The translations under genes were made by a program, and so were the position numbers. Of a stretch of DNA of 64,000 nucleotides, positions 45,354 through 57,804 are shown piece by piece. The notes below the pieces were generated by a model, which did no database searches, was not told the origin of the DNA, and saw only the letters and a list, made by a program, of their open reading frames with translations. The DNA is taken from NCBI RefSeq assembly GCF_022179545.1, contig NZ_AP025518.1, forward strand, positions 124,001-188,000, given 5' to 3'. Within the stretch, counting starts at the first letter, position 1; the number at the start of each line of letters is the position of its first letter. This DNA is from Mycolicibacterium fortuitum subsp. fortuitum (GTDB lineage: Bacteria; Actinomycetota; Actinomycetes; Mycobacteriales; Mycobacteriaceae).

Positions 45354-46041
45354 TCATCTCCCAGACCAGGATCTCGGCTTCGGTGTCAGCTGTGACCCGT
45401 CCGCCCGAATCGGTGAGGCGGGCGGCGTCACCCTCGGCGAGTGGCCCGGATCCTTCCAACGTCACCGCGCCGCGTGCAACGAACAGGTGGACGTAGCGGG
45501 CCTGCGGCAGTTCGACCGGATCGCCGGGCTGCAGCCGCGCGCCGTACAGCGTGGCGTCGCGGTTGTGCAGGGTGACGGCCGCGTCGATGGCGCCGGAGGC
45601 GATCGGGGTCAGCGTGGCGGACAGCTCGATCTCCTGCTGCTGATAGCTCGGTGTCACCCCGGCGGTATCGGGGAGCACCCACATCTGCACGAAATGCACG
45701 GGCTCGCTGTCAGAACCGTTCTTCTCCGAATGCTGCACTCCGGTGCCGGCAGACATCCGCTGGGCCAGCCCGGGGTAGATCACCCCGGAGTTGCCCATCG
45801 AATCCGCGTGCGCCAACTGTCCGGACAGCACCCAGGTGACGATCTCCATGTCGCGGTGCGGGTGGGTGTCAAACCCGGCGCCCGGAGCGACGATGTCGTC
45901 GTTGTTCACCAGCAACAGCCCGTGGTGGGTGTTGGCCGGGTCGTAGTAGTCGGCGAACGAGAATGAATGCCGCGAATTCAGCCAGTCGGTGGTGCTGGCG
46001 CCCCGGTCCCCGGCGCGGCGGATATCGACCGTGGCAGGCAT
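45331..46041 (-). CDS. Pirin-family cupin protein (Rv0181c-like)
   Basis: The 236-aa protein has the pirin metal-site motifs: THPHRDMEIVTWVLSGQLAH and the GTGVQHSEKN segment, giving three His and one Glu ligands. Some bacterial pirins are quercetinases, others regulators. Orthologue of Rv0181c by similarity and by its position near sigG and the Rv0183 lipase. It overlaps the lipoprotein gene by 23 bp. The 72-bp gap to the divergent SDR probably holds two promoters. Confidence 0.87.
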   Translation of the reverse strand: MPATVDIRRAGDRGASTTDWLNSRHSFSFADYYDPANTHHGLLLVNNDDIVAPGAGFDTHPHRDMEIVTWVLSGQLAHADSMGNSGVIYPGLAQRMSAGTGVQHSEKNGSDSEPVHFVQMWVLPDTAGVTPSYQQQEIELSATLTPIASGAIDAAVTLHNRDATLYGARLQPGDPVELPQARYVHLFVARGAVTLEGSGPLAEGDAARLTDSGGRVTADTEAEILVWEMNAGLGGA

Positions 46042-46113
46042 GGTGTCAGCCTACCGAGGGCCGTAGCTGACCAACCGGTGGATCGGGGAGGGGTTGGGCT
46101 TAGTGTGTTGGGC

Positions 46114-46890
46114 GTGGAACTCAACGGAGCAAGCGCCATCGTCACAGGTGGTGCATCAGGTATCGGCGCGGCCACTGCCCGCCAGTTGGCTGCCAAGGGA
46201 GCCCGCGTCATCGTGGCTGACCTGCAGGCGGACAAGGGCGAGGCCCTCGCCAAGGAGATCGGCGGCATTTTCGTCACCGTCGACGTGACCAACACCGACC
46301 AGATCATCGACGCGGTCAAGACCGCCGCGGACCTCGGCCCGCTGCGCGCACTGGTGAACTCGGCCGGCGTCGGCTGGGCCCAGCGCACCATCGGCAAGGA
46401 CGGAGAGTTCTCCTCGGCTCACGACCTCGGTCTGTACAAGAAGGTGCTCGACATCAACCTGGTCGGCACCTTCGACTGCATCCGTATCGCGGCCACCCAG
46501 ATGAGCAAGAACGAGCTCACCGACACCGGCGAGCGCGGTGCGATCGTCAACATGACCAGCGTTGCGGCCTTCGACGGCCAGATCGGCCAGGCGGCCTACT
46601 CGTCGTCCAAGGGCGGCGTGGTCGGCCTGACCCTGCCGGTGGCCCGCGACCTGTCCGCTGTGGGCATCCGCGTCAACACCGTCGCACCCGGCCTGATCGA
46701 CACCCCGATCTACGGCGAGGGCGAGGCCTCCGAGGCATTCAAGGCCAAGCTGGGTGAGTCGGTGCTGTTCCCGCACCGTCTCGGCAAGCCGGACGAACTG
46801 GCCTCCATGGTCATCGAGCTGCTGACCAACTCGTACATGAACGCCGAGGTCGTCCGCGTCGACGGCGGCATCCGGATGCCACCCAAGTAA
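46114..46890 (+). CDS. SDR family, 3-hydroxyacyl-CoA dehydrogenase type II-like
   Basis: The 258-aa protein has TGGASGIGAATARQL near residue 10, NSAGVG near 83, and the catalytic region INMTS-like IVNMTSVAAFDGQIGQAAYS with YSSSKGG. It resembles the HSD17B10/Rv1144 group acting on short-chain 3-hydroxyacyl-CoA in branched-chain or steroid degradation. GTG at 46114 follows gggagggg; the upstream open frame is antisense to pirin. Confidence 0.87.
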   Translation: MELNGASAIVTGGASGIGAATARQLAAKGARVIVADLQADKGEALAKEIGGIFVTVDVTNTDQIIDAVKTAADLGPLRALVNSAGVGWAQRTIGKDGEFSSAHDLGLYKKVLDINLVGTFDCIRIAATQMSKNELTDTGERGAIVNMTSVAAFDGQIGQAAYSSSKGGVVGLTLPVARDLSAVGIRVNTVAPGLIDTPIYGEGEASEAFKAKLGESVLFPHRLGKPDELASMVIELLTNSYMNAEVVRVDGGIRMPPK

Positions 46891-46906
46891 CTCCCGCGAT
46901 CAGTCA

Positions 46907-46944
46907 CAAAACTGCCTCTTTTCGCTTGAAAAGGGGCAGTTTTG
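46907..46944. terminator. 17-bp hairpin terminator
   Basis: The arms CAAAACTGCCTCTTTTC and GAAAAGGGGCAGTTTTG pair over 17 positions with one G-U, around GCTT. The hairpin lies 16 bp after the SDR gene, and the T/A-rich arm gives terminator character in both directions. Confidence 0.75.
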
Positions 46945-46967
46945 CGTCTGCTGGGCAGAATCGTCCC

Positions 46968-47381
46968 GTGACCGATACCTGGTGGGGGAGCGCACTGATC
47001 AGCCTGGGCGCCGCACTGCTGCTGAGCTGGCTGGTCCTCGTCATCGCGCTGCTCGCCCTGCGGCCCCGCGGGAACCTGCTCAAAGAAGCCCTCCGGTTGC
47101 TTCCCGACCTGCTGCGGTTGATCCGACGCCTGGCTGCGGACAAATCCCTGCCGCGAGGCGTGCGGATCCGGCTGGCCCTGCTGGCGGTCTATCTGGCGCT
47201 GCCCATCGACCTGATCCCCGATTTCATCCCCGTGCTCGGCTATGCCGACGACGCGATCATCGTGACCGTGGTGCTGCGCAGCGTCGTGCGCCACGCCGGG
47301 CTGGATGCGGTGCGGGCGCATTGGCCGGGCACCGACGACGGGTTCGACGTCGTGGTGCGGCTGACCGGGTTGTCCCGCTGA
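46968..47381 (+). CDS. DUF1232 membrane protein
   Basis: The 137-aa protein has an N-terminal transmembrane helix (about residues 10-32) and the DUF1232 motif ALLAVYLALPIDLIPDFIPV followed by LGYADDAIIVTVVLRSVV. Function unknown. GTG at 46968 follows the terminator hairpin by 23 bp; the open frame upstream runs through the hairpin and is excluded. Confidence 0.82.
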   Translation: MTDTWWGSALISLGAALLLSWLVLVIALLALRPRGNLLKEALRLLPDLLRLIRRLAADKSLPRGVRIRLALLAVYLALPIDLIPDFIPVLGYADDAIIVTVVLRSVVRHAGLDAVRAHWPGTDDGFDVVVRLTGLSR

Positions 47382-47387
47382 AAAGCA

Positions 47388-47421
47388 GAGTCCCCCTTTT
47401 CGACGCTGAAAAGGGGGACTC
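47388..47421. terminator. Bidirectional hairpin terminator
   Basis: The 14-bp perfect arms GAGTCCCCCTTTTC and GAAAAGGGGGACTC surround a 6-nt loop (GACGCT). It sits between the convergent DUF1232 and alcohol dehydrogenase genes, 6 and 14 bp from their ends. Confidence 0.78.
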
Positions 47422-47435
47422 CGTGCCTGTGGGGT

Positions 47436-48560
47436 TTACCAATCAGCCTCGTCGAACTTGATGACGCCACGAATGTTGTTGCCGTCCAACATGTCCTGGT
47501 AGCCCTGGTTGATGTCTTCGAGCTTGTAGGTCCGCGTGATCATGTCGTCGATGTTGAGCAGGCCCGACTTGTACAGCGCGGTCAGCCGGGGCGTCTCGAC
47601 GTGCGAGTTGCCGCCGCCGAAGATGTTGCCCTTCAACGTCTTCTGCAACATGGTGAACAAGAACAGGTTGAGCTTGACGTCGGCGTCCATCATCGACCCC
47701 ATGCCCGTCACCACGCAGGTGCCGGTCTTGGCGGTCAGGATCATCGCCTCTTCGATGTACTCACCCTTCATCTCGCCGACGGCGATGATGACCTTGTCGC
47801 CCATCAGACCGTGGGTGACGTCGATGATGGGCGCGATGGCCTCGGCCATCGACGGGTAGACGTGCGTGGCGCCGAACTTGATGGCCTGCTCGCGCTTCCA
47901 CTCGTTCGGGTCGATCGCGATGACGTGCTTGGCGCCCGAGATGACCGCACCCTGCAGCGCGCTCATGCCGATGCCGCCGACACCGACGATGATGACGGTC
48001 TCGCCGGGCTTGACGTCGGCGACGTTGGTGGCCGAGCCGAAGCCGGTGGGCACCGCGCAGCCCATGATGGCCGCGGTCTCGAACGGGATGTCCTTGTCGA
48101 TCTTGACGACCGAATCCTTGTGCACGGTCATGTACGGCGCGAACGTGCCGAGCAGGTTCATCGGCGACACCTCGCGGCCGCCGGCGTGGATCCAGCTCCT
48201 GCCGTCGGCGATGGCCTTGCCACCGAGCAGCACCGCGCCGCGGTCACACAGCGAGCGGAAGCCCTTCAGACACGGCGGGCACTCACCACAGGCCGGGATG
48301 AAGGCGAGGATGACGTGATCGCCCTCCTCGATGCCGGTGACGTTCTTGCCGACCTTGGTGACGACGCCGGCGCCCTCGTGGCCGCCGAGCGCGGGCAGCG
48401 CCATCGGGGTGGCACCTGTGGTCAGGTGGTAGTCCGAGTGGCACATGCCCGCGGCATGCATCTGAATCTGTACTTCGTCGGCGACGGGGTCACCGAGGTC
48501 GATCTCGTCGACCCTGAACGGCGAGTTGAGTTCCCACAGCAGGGCGCCTTTGGTCTTCAT
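47436..48560 (-). CDS. NDMA-type zinc alcohol dehydrogenase
   Basis: The 374-aa medium-chain dehydrogenase has Cys40 and His61-Glu62 for the catalytic zinc. Cys91, 94, 97 and 105 form the structural zinc site. The Rossmann motif is GVGGIGMSALQGA. The sequence follows the actinobacterial Rxyl_3153/NDMA-dependent group, whose members keep NAD(H) tightly bound and use an external electron acceptor. The ATG at 48560 (MKTKGALLWE) matches the family start; an earlier GTG at 48593 is less likely. Confidence 0.88.
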   Translation of the reverse strand: MKTKGALLWELNSPFRVDEIDLGDPVADEVQIQMHAAGMCHSDYHLTTGATPMALPALGGHEGAGVVTKVGKNVTGIEEGDHVILAFIPACGECPPCLKGFRSLCDRGAVLLGGKAIADGRSWIHAGGREVSPMNLLGTFAPYMTVHKDSVVKIDKDIPFETAAIMGCAVPTGFGSATNVADVKPGETVIIVGVGGIGMSALQGAVISGAKHVIAIDPNEWKREQAIKFGATHVYPSMAEAIAPIIDVTHGLMGDKVIIAVGEMKGEYIEEAMILTAKTGTCVVTGMGSMMDADVKLNLFLFTMLQKTLKGNIFGGGNSHVETPRLTALYKSGLLNIDDMITRTYKLEDINQGYQDMLDGNNIRGVIKFDEADW

Positions 48561-48734
48561 GGAAGGCGATAATAGAACAGGTTGCAATACCACCGGGTAA
48601 CTGGCCTTTGAACAGGCAGTTTGTCTGCTTTATTTCGTCGTCTAGTAGCTCGTTGTGACACGCGTCAGGTGGACCTGCCTGCATCAGGCGGCCACTCGGC
48701 GATGAACTCGGGGCCTGACGCGGGTCTACCTGCC

Positions 48735-49226
48735 ATGACTGAAATCAACGCCAGCATCGTCCCTAACCTCTGGTTCGACCGGCAGGCCGAACAGGCCGCA
48801 CAGCACTACATCGACGCGTTCGGCGGCAACGGCCGCATCCTCAACAAGATCGACTCGCATCCGGAGTCGCCGTCCCCGCAGGATGTGCCGGTGGTGGTGG
48901 AGTTCGAGCTCGCCGGGCAGCGATTTGTCGGGATCAACGGCGGCCCCCAGTTCACCTTCACCGAAGCCATTTCCCTCGAGGTCCGCGTCACCGGCCAGGA
49001 ACAGCTCGACCAGCTCTGGGCCGCGCTGGTCGAGGGCGGCGAGGAGCTGCCGTGCGGCTGGCTCAAGGACAAGTACGGGCTGGCCTGGCAGATCACCCCG
49101 ACCGAGTACTACGACCTGCTGGGTAAGGGAGATTCGGAGGCCGACTCGCGGCTGATGTCGGCAGTGCTGAGCACCCATGGGAAGTTCGACATCGCCGAAC
49201 TGCAGGCGGCCTACAACGGTTCGTAG
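48735..49226 (+). CDS. PhnB-like VOC-family protein
   Basis: The 163-aa protein has SIVPNLWFDRQAEQAAQHYI, FELAGQRFVGINGGPQFTF and GWLKDKYGLAWQITPTEYYD, the pattern of PhnB/3-demethylubiquinone methyltransferase-like VOC proteins. The substrate is unknown. ATG at 48735; the open frame continues upstream without homology. A large imperfect hairpin follows the stop. Confidence 0.85.
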   Translation: MTEINASIVPNLWFDRQAEQAAQHYIDAFGGNGRILNKIDSHPESPSPQDVPVVVEFELAGQRFVGINGGPQFTFTEAISLEVRVTGQEQLDQLWAALVEGGEELPCGWLKDKYGLAWQITPTEYYDLLGKGDSEADSRLMSAVLSTHGKFDIAELQAAYNGS

Positions 49227-49237
49227 CGGGGTCTGCG

Positions 49238-49300
49238 GCCGAGTGGCCAGCTATTGCACGCGGAGGCCGATCCGGCGTGCAGCAAGTGGCCGCTCGGGCC
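49238..49300. repeat. 23-bp repeat copy 1 within a long imperfect hairpin
   Basis: Positions 49238-49260 carry a 23-bp sequence (GCCGAGTGGCCAGCTATTGC plus ACG) that recurs exactly at 50253-50275. Here it is the left arm of an imperfect inverted repeat; the right arm is 49275-49300 (GCGTGCAGCAAGTGGCCGCT and on), with a 13-14 nt loop. The hairpin may terminate the PhnB-like transcript. The resemblance extends upstream (GGGTCtGCGG against GGGTCcGCGG with a 2-base gap), which suggests a leftover of a second copy of the DUF559 gene's 3' end. Confidence 0.6.
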
Positions 49301-49403
49301 CGGGATAGGCGGATGCTCCCCAGCGTGACGTTTATCCACAGCAGGTGCGGCACCATGTAGGCGTCGGCGGGCCCATGTCAGCTGGCGCCGAGACGGTGCA
49401 GGC

Positions 49404-50300
49404 ATGGATCAGCCTTTTCTCGGAACAGAGGCCTTGGCGGCGGGCACGGTAACCAGGCGGGGACTTGCAAGTCGCTATTCGGTTGTCTACCGCAACGTCT
49501 ATCTCGCGGATGGCGCCGAGATGACGGCGGCCAAGCGAGCGCTGGCGGCGTGGCTGTGGTCTGGACGCCGGTCGACTTTGACGGGCCTGTCCGCCTCGGC
49601 GGTGTACGGCACGCCGTGGATCGATCCTGAGGCACCCGCCGAGCTGCACCGCCGTAACGGAAAGCCCACCTCGGGCATCCTCGTCCACCGCGACGAGTTG
49701 CGTGTCGAGGAGATCCGCCGGTTCAGCGGCCTCCCCGTAACGACGCCCGCACGCACAGCGTTCGATCTGGGGCGTCGACCGGGACGGGATGAAGCTGTTG
49801 TCCAGGTTGACGCCCTCTCACAGGCGACCCGCGTGCGCGCGGACGATATTGCGCCACTACTCGAGCTGCATCCGGGAGTTCGTGGGCTGGTTCAACTGCG
49901 TGAGGTGCTCCATCTGATGGACGGGGGCGCGGAATCGCCGCAGGAAACCCGCACCCGCCTCGTGCTCGTCGACGCAGGACTGCCGAAGCCGCAGACGCAG
50001 ATCCTGGTGCGCGGAAGCTTCGGGACCAGGCGCTCTGCTCGAATCGACATGGGCTACACACAGTTCCAGGTCGGGATCGAGTACGAGGGTGCCCAGCATT
50101 GGACCGATCCTCGGGTACGGGCGAACGACATCGACCGGTACGCCGAGCTGGCGGCCCAGGGTTGGCTCATCATTCGCGTCAGCTCTGACATGTTGCGGCA
50201 TCGCCCACACGTCATCGTCTCTCGGACCTGCGACGCCCTGCGGGTCCGCGGCGCCGAGTGGCCAGCTATTGCACGGTTCTCCGGAGATCGCGTGGCATAA
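49404..50300 (+). CDS. DUF559-type nuclease-like protein
   Basis: The 298-aa protein has an N-terminal winged-helix-like region (LGTEALAAGTVTRRGLASRY, AbiEi antitoxin-like), a middle part with LPVTTPARTAFDLGRR, and a C-terminal Vsr/DUF559-type fold: ARIDMGYTQFQVGIEYEGAQ, HWTDPRVRANDIDRYAELA. The Asp and Glu of the restriction-endonuclease-like core are in IDMGY and IEYEG. Such proteins are abundant in mycobacteria and of unknown function. Its 3' end contains copy 2 of the 23-bp repeat. Confidence 0.72.
   Translation: MDQPFLGTEALAAGTVTRRGLASRYSVVYRNVYLADGAEMTAAKRALAAWLWSGRRSTLTGLSASAVYGTPWIDPEAPAELHRRNGKPTSGILVHRDELRVEEIRRFSGLPVTTPARTAFDLGRRPGRDEAVVQVDALSQATRVRADDIAPLLELHPGVRGLVQLREVLHLMDGGAESPQETRTRLVLVDAGLPKPQTQILVRGSFGTRRSARIDMGYTQFQVGIEYEGAQHWTDPRVRANDIDRYAELAAQGWLIIRVSSDMLRHRPHVIVSRTCDALRVRGAEWPAIARFSGDRVA
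50253..50275. repeat. 23-bp repeat copy 2, within the DUF559 gene
   Basis: This is an exact second copy of the repeat at 49238-49260, here encoding part of GAEWPAIARF near the protein's end. A CGAGTGGCC (50255-50263) and a GGCCACTCG just after the stop (about 50302-50310) can also pair. See the first copy for interpretation. Confidence 0.6.
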
Positions 50301-50323
50301 CCGGCCACTCGACACCCAGGTGT

Positions 50324-53199
<2,876 letters not shown>

Positions 53200-53208
53200 G
53201 TTGGTCGC

Positions 53209-53952
53209 GTGAGCGACGACAAGATGTTGGCGCGGATCGCGGCACTGCTGCGCCAGGCCGAAGGCACCGACAACCTGCACGAGGCCGAGGCGTTCATGGC
53301 GGCCGCCCAGCGGTTGGCCACCGCGACCTCCATCGACCTGGCCCTGGCACGCGCGCATTCGGCAGAGCGGACCAAGGCGCAGATGCCGGTGCAACGCACC
53401 ATCACCATCGGTGAGCCGGGACGACGCGGATTGCGCACCTATGTGCAGCTGTTCGTGGTCATCGGCATGGCCAACGACGTGAAGTGCGACGTGGCGTCCA
53501 ACTCGACGTTCGTCTACGCCTACGGGTTCGCCGAGGACATCGACGCCACCCATGCGCTCTACACCAGCCTGCTGCTGCAGATGGTCAAGGCATCGGAGAG
53601 CTACATCGCCTCAGGCGCGCACCGGCCGACCCCGACCATCACCGCCCGGCTCAACTTTCAGCTGGCCTTCGGCGCCCGCATCGGCCAACGGCTGACCCAG
53701 GCCCGTGAGGAAGCCCAGCGGGAGGCCGACACAGCCGACCGGCCCGGTACCGCTATCGCCCTGCGGGACAAGGACATCGAGCTTCGCAGCTTCTACCGGG
53801 AGGCCTCGCAGGCTCGCGGGACGTGGCGGGCGACGACCGCGTCCGCCGGGTACTCGTCGGCTGCTCGACGGGCCGGGGACCGAGCGGGCCGGCATGCCCG
53901 GCTCGGGGCACCCCAGGAGATCTCCGGCGCGCGCGGCGCACTGGAGCAGTGA
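53209..53952 (+). CDS. DUF2786 protein (Rv0184-like)
   Basis: The 247-aa protein begins with the DUF2786 motif: ARIAALLRQAEGTDNLHEAE, FMAAAQRLATATSIDLALA. A longer unrecognised domain follows, with RLNFQLAFGARIGQRLTQAR, and a Gly/Arg-rich C-terminus. Orthologue of Rv0184 by size and order. GTG start. Overlaps the next gene by 4 bp. Confidence 0.85.
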   Translation: MSDDKMLARIAALLRQAEGTDNLHEAEAFMAAAQRLATATSIDLALARAHSAERTKAQMPVQRTITIGEPGRRGLRTYVQLFVVIGMANDVKCDVASNSTFVYAYGFAEDIDATHALYTSLLLQMVKASESYIASGAHRPTPTITARLNFQLAFGARIGQRLTQAREEAQREADTADRPGTAIALRDKDIELRSFYREASQARGTWRATTASAGYSSAARRAGDRAGRHARLGAPQEISGARGALEQ

Positions 53953-54419
53953 CGGCCAAGGACACCCAGCGCGCGAAGGTGTACGCGGCTGAACAGTTCG
54001 TGCGCACCATGTTCGACCGTGCCGCCCAACACAGCTCGCGCGGCATCGATTTCTTCGGTACGTCGCTCACCCTGCCGCCGGAGGCGAAGTTCGGATCCGT
54101 CGACGCGGTACAGCGCTACGTCGACGACGTCGTCGCCCGGGTCGGCGGACCTCCCGTTGCCGTACGTCCCCGCCGGGGCGCCACTGCAGCCCATTACGAG
54201 TTGACCGACGGCAGGGCCGTCATCGCCGTCCCCGAGCGCGACACCTGGGCGCTGCGAGAACTGGTGGTACTGCACGAGCTCGCCCACCACGTGAGCCAGG
54301 CGGACCCGCCGCACGGCCCGGCCTTCGTCGCCGCCTACTGCGAACTGTGCGCGACGATCATGGGCCCGGAGGTGGGTCTGGTGCTGCGGATGGTCTACGG
54401 CAAAGAGGGCGTCGCCTGA
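53949..54419 (+). CDS. Putative zinc metallohydrolase (Rv0185-like, TIGR04338)
   Basis: The 156-aa protein carries the zinc motif LVVLHELAHHVSQAD (HExxHH) near residue 110 and a later His in PPHGPAFVAAYCEL, consistent with a gluzincin-type small protease or hydrolase. The GTG overlaps the DUF2786 stop (GTGA), so the two proteins probably work together. Orthologue of Rv0185. A perfect 15-bp hairpin follows. Confidence 0.85.
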   Translation: MTAKDTQRAKVYAAEQFVRTMFDRAAQHSSRGIDFFGTSLTLPPEAKFGSVDAVQRYVDDVVARVGGPPVAVRPRRGATAAHYELTDGRAVIAVPERDTWALRELVVLHELAHHVSQADPPHGPAFVAAYCELCATIMGPEVGLVLRMVYGKEGVA

Positions 54420-54424
54420 GACGC

Positions 54425-54457
54425 CGCGAGCGGCCGTGTAAGACACGGCCGCTCGCG
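54425..54457. terminator. Bidirectional 15-bp hairpin terminator
   Basis: Perfect arms CGCGAGCGGCCGTGT and ACACGGCCGCTCGCG surround AAG. The hairpin is placed 6 bp after the metallohydrolase gene and 16 bp before the end of convergent mmpL, so it can serve both. Confidence 0.8.
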
Positions 54458-54472
54458 ACGTTGGAAGATCAG

Positions 54473-57379
54473 CTAAGCCAGTGAGTCCTGCGGCTCGCGC
54501 TGGATCGGCTTGGGCCACGGCTCGGGCTTGGGACGCTGGCGCACCATCTGCGGCCACCAGAACCACTTGCCCATCAGGGCTGCGATCGACGGGGTCATGA
54601 ACGAGCGGATGACCAGGGTGTCGAACAGCAGGCCCAGGCCGATGGTCGTGCCCACCTGTCCGATCACGGCCAGCTCGCTGACCGCCATCGACATCATGGT
54701 GAACGCGAACACCAGGCCCGCGGAGGTGACCACCGAACCGGTGCCGCCCATCGCGCGGATGATGCCCGTGTTCAAGCCGGCATGGATCTCCTCTTTGAAC
54801 CGGGAGACCAACAACAGGTTGTAGTCCGCGCCGACGGCCAACAGGATGATGACCGACATGGCCAGCACCATCCAGTGCAGCTCCAGCCCGATGAGGTGCT
54901 GCCAGATCAGCACCGACAGGCCGAACGAGGCGCCGAGCGACAGCACCACGGTGCCGACGATGACCGCGGCGGCCACCACGCTGCGGGTAAGGATCAGCAT
55001 GATGATGAAAATCAGGCAGAGCGACGCGATTCCGGCGATCAACAGGTCGTAGTTGGCGCCTTCCTGCATGTCCTTGAACATGGCCGCGGTACCGCCGAGG
55101 TAGATCTTGGAGCCCTCCAGCGGGGTGCCCTTGATGGCCTCCTTGGCGGCCAGCTTGATGGGCTCGACGTGCGCGACGCCTTCTGGGCTCATCGGATCGC
55201 CCTCGTGGCTGATGATGAACCGCACCGCATGTCCGTCGGGCGACAGGAACATCTTCATGCCGCGCTTGAAGTCCGGGTTCTCGAAGGCTTCCGGCGGCAG
55301 ATAGAACGAGTCGTCGTTCTTGGCGGCGTCGAAGGCCTGACCCATGGCGGTGGAATTGTCCTGCATGGCCGCCATCTGATCCTGCAAGCCACCCTGGGTG
55401 GCCTGCATGGTCAGCATCATGGTCTTCATCGTCTTCATCGTCGCGATCATGGGCTGCATGTTCGAGATCATCAGCGGGATCAGCGCGTTCATCTTGTCCA
55501 TGTCCGGCACGATCTGCTCGAAATCGGCTGTCATGGTGTCGATTCCGTCAAGGGTGTCGAACACCGACCGGATCGACCAGCACATCGGGATGTTGTAGCA
55601 GTGCGGTTCCCAGTACAGGTAGTTGCGGATCGGGCGGAAGAAATCGTCGAAATCCGAGATGTGGTCCCGTAATTCCTTGATGTCGTCGACCATGCCGTGC
55701 ATCTTGCCGACCATGCTGTTCATGACGTCGCGCATCTGCTCCATGAGCGCGATCATCTTGTCCATCGTGTCGATGGTGATCTGCATTTCGTCGGCCTGCT
55801 TGAGCATGTCGGCCATCCGGTCCTGCATGTACTTCTGATTCATCGTCTGGGTCGTGCCCTGCATGCTGATGTTGAACGGGATCGAGGTGTGCTCGATCGG
55901 GGTTCCCTGCGGGCGCGTGATGGCCTGGACGCGGGAGACGCCCGGCACACCGACGATGCGCTTGGCGATCCGCTCGATCACCAGGAAGTCCGCCGAGTTG
56001 CGAAGGTCGTGATCGCTTTCGATCAGCAGCAGTTCGGGGTTCATCCGGGCCGGGGAGAAGTGCCGGTCCGCCGCGGCGTAACCGGTGTTGGCGGGCAGGT
56101 CCGGCGGCAGGTACTTGCGGTCGTTGTAGTTGGTCCGATACCCGGGCAGGGTCAACAAACCGATCAGCGAGACGGCGATGGTGGCGATCAGGATCGGCCC
56201 GGGCCAGCGCACCACCGCGGCACCGATCTTGCGCCAGCCGCGGGTCCGCATGGCGCGCTTGGGTTCCAGCGTCTTACCGAACCGGGTGGCCACCGTGATG
56301 ATCGCCGAGCCCAGGGTGAGCGCGACCAGCACCACCATGACCATGCCGATGGCCAGTGGGATGCCGAGTGACTGGAAGTAGGGCAGGCGTGTGAAGTGGA
56401 GGCAGAACGTGGCGCCGGCGATGGTCAGGCCGGAGCCGAGGATGACGTGGGCGGTGCCGTGAAACATCGTGTAGTAGGCCGACTCTCGGTCTTCACCGAC
56501 ACTTCGGGCCTCTTGATATCGGCCTATCAGGAAGATCGCGTAGTCCGTGGAGGCCGCGATGGCCAGCATCACCAACAGGTTCGTGGCGAATGTCGACAGG
56601 CCGATGATGTTGTAGTAGCCCAGGAAGGCCACCAGACCGCGGGCGGCCGACAGTGACAGCACCACCATGAACAGCGTGAGAACCACCGTGATGATCGAGC
56701 GGTAGACCGTCAGCAACATGATGATGATGACGACGAACGTCAGCGCCGTGATCATCTCGAGGCTGCGGTTACCGGCGATCTCCTGATCGGCCGACATCGC
56801 GGCCGGACCGGTCACATACGCCTTGACGCCCTCGGGCGCCTTCACGCTCTGGACGATGTTCTCCGCGGCTTCGACCGATTCGTTGGCCAGCGCCTCGCCC
56901 TGGTTACCGGCGGTGTAGACCTGCACGTAGGCGGACAGGCCGTCGGAGCTCTGGGCGCCTGAGGCGGTCAGCGGGTCGCCCCAGAAGTCCTGAACATGCT
57001 CGATGTGCAACTTGTCGGCCTCGAGCTTGTCGACGATCTCGTCGTAGTACTTGTGTGAGTCGTCGCCCAGCGGCTTGTCGCCTTCGATGACGACCATGAC
57101 CGAGCTGTTGGACTTGAATTCCTGGAACACCTCGCCGACGCGCTTCATGGCGATCATCGACGGCGCGTCGTCCGGCGTCATCGACACCGAGCGCATCTTC
57201 CCCACCTCTTCGAGCTGGGGAACGATCACATTGAGTACGGCGATGACGGCGATCCAGCCGATGATGATCGGCACGGCCAGGCGCCGGATCCACTTGGCGA
57301 TCCCGCCGTGCTGGGCAGGCTGGGCGTGTTGTGGACCGCTGACCGGGATCGAGTCGGTCGGGGCGTCGTAATTGCTCAT
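54473..57379 (-). CDS. MmpL4/5-type RND transporter
   Basis: The 968-aa RND transporter has a first transmembrane helix near residues 33-52 and two large extracytoplasmic loops. The second loop has a long Met-rich coiled coil ([20 protein letters not shown] and on), a mark of MmpL4/MmpL5. Membrane-helix motifs include [20 protein letters not shown] and [20 protein letters not shown], with the Asp-Tyr proton-relay pairs. It exports siderophores, lipids or drugs with MmpS. The start overlaps mmpS by 4 bp. Confidence 0.92.
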   Translation of the reverse strand: MSNYDAPTDSIPVSGPQHAQPAQHGGIAKWIRRLAVPIIIGWIAVIAVLNVIVPQLEEVGKMRSVSMTPDDAPSMIAMKRVGEVFQEFKSNSSVMVVIEGDKPLGDDSHKYYDEIVDKLEADKLHIEHVQDFWGDPLTASGAQSSDGLSAYVQVYTAGNQGEALANESVEAAENIVQSVKAPEGVKAYVTGPAAMSADQEIAGNRSLEMITALTFVVIIIMLLTVYRSIITVVLTLFMVVLSLSAARGLVAFLGYYNIIGLSTFATNLLVMLAIAASTDYAIFLIGRYQEARSVGEDRESAYYTMFHGTAHVILGSGLTIAGATFCLHFTRLPYFQSLGIPLAIGMVMVVLVALTLGSAIITVATRFGKTLEPKRAMRTRGWRKIGAAVVRWPGPILIATIAVSLIGLLTLPGYRTNYNDRKYLPPDLPANTGYAAADRHFSPARMNPELLLIESDHDLRNSADFLVIERIAKRIVGVPGVSRVQAITRPQGTPIEHTSIPFNISMQGTTQTMNQKYMQDRMADMLKQADEMQITIDTMDKMIALMEQMRDVMNSMVGKMHGMVDDIKELRDHISDFDDFFRPIRNYLYWEPHCYNIPMCWSIRSVFDTLDGIDTMTADFEQIVPDMDKMNALIPLMISNMQPMIATMKTMKTMMLTMQATQGGLQDQMAAMQDNSTAMGQAFDAAKNDDSFYLPPEAFENPDFKRGMKMFLSPDGHAVRFIISHEGDPMSPEGVAHVEPIKLAAKEAIKGTPLEGSKIYLGGTAAMFKDMQEGANYDLLIAGIASLCLIFIIMLILTRSVVAAAVIVGTVVLSLGASFGLSVLIWQHLIGLELHWMVLAMSVIILLAVGADYNLLLVSRFKEEIHAGLNTGIIRAMGGTGSVVTSAGLVFAFTMMSMAVSELAVIGQVGTTIGLGLLFDTLVIRSFMTPSIAALMGKWFWWPQMVRQRPKPEPWPKPIQREPQDSLA

Positions 57380-57804
57380 GCAGATTTCACCAAGCAGAAG
57401 GTCTGGGCGTTCACGCCGTTGGAGGTTCTCTCGTCCTTGAGTTCGTCATCGACGGTGATGCGGCAGCTGATGGTGCTTCCGTTGCCCTGGGCGACGATGT
57501 TGGGGAACACCGACGGCGCGGTGGACTCCAAGCGCAGCGTCCACGGCAGGGAGACGCCGTCGATGCGCTGGGGCTGGGCGTCGAGATCGAGGTAGTTCAC
57601 GTCCGCGGTCGCTCCCGGCTCGCCGTAGATCTCATAGACCACGACCTTGGGATCGAACGGCTTGGTGTCATCGACCTTGGCGCTGGAGAAGCCGGACCCG
57701 TCGCCTGCGCCGAAGAAGGTGCGCACCCGCATCACCGTGAATCCGCCGACCACCACCACCACGATGATGATCAACGGAATCCAGAACCGTCTCAACAGCT
57801 TCAT
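57376..57804 (-). CDS. MmpS accessory protein
   Basis: The 142-aa protein has one N-terminal membrane helix (about residues 7-28) and the MmpS beta-domain: [40 protein letters not shown] and [18 protein letters not shown]. Two cysteines near the end may pair. The stop overlaps the mmpL start by 4 bp, and both are translated together. Lies downstream of a methyltransferase remnant and divergent tetR. Confidence 0.92.
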   Translation of the reverse strand: MKLLRRFWIPLIIIVVVVVGGFTVMRVRTFFGAGDGSGFSSAKVDDTKPFDPKVVVYEIYGEPGATADVNYLDLDAQPQRIDGVSLPWTLRLESTAPSVFPNIVAQGNGSTISCRITVDDELKDERTSNGVNAQTFCLVKSA

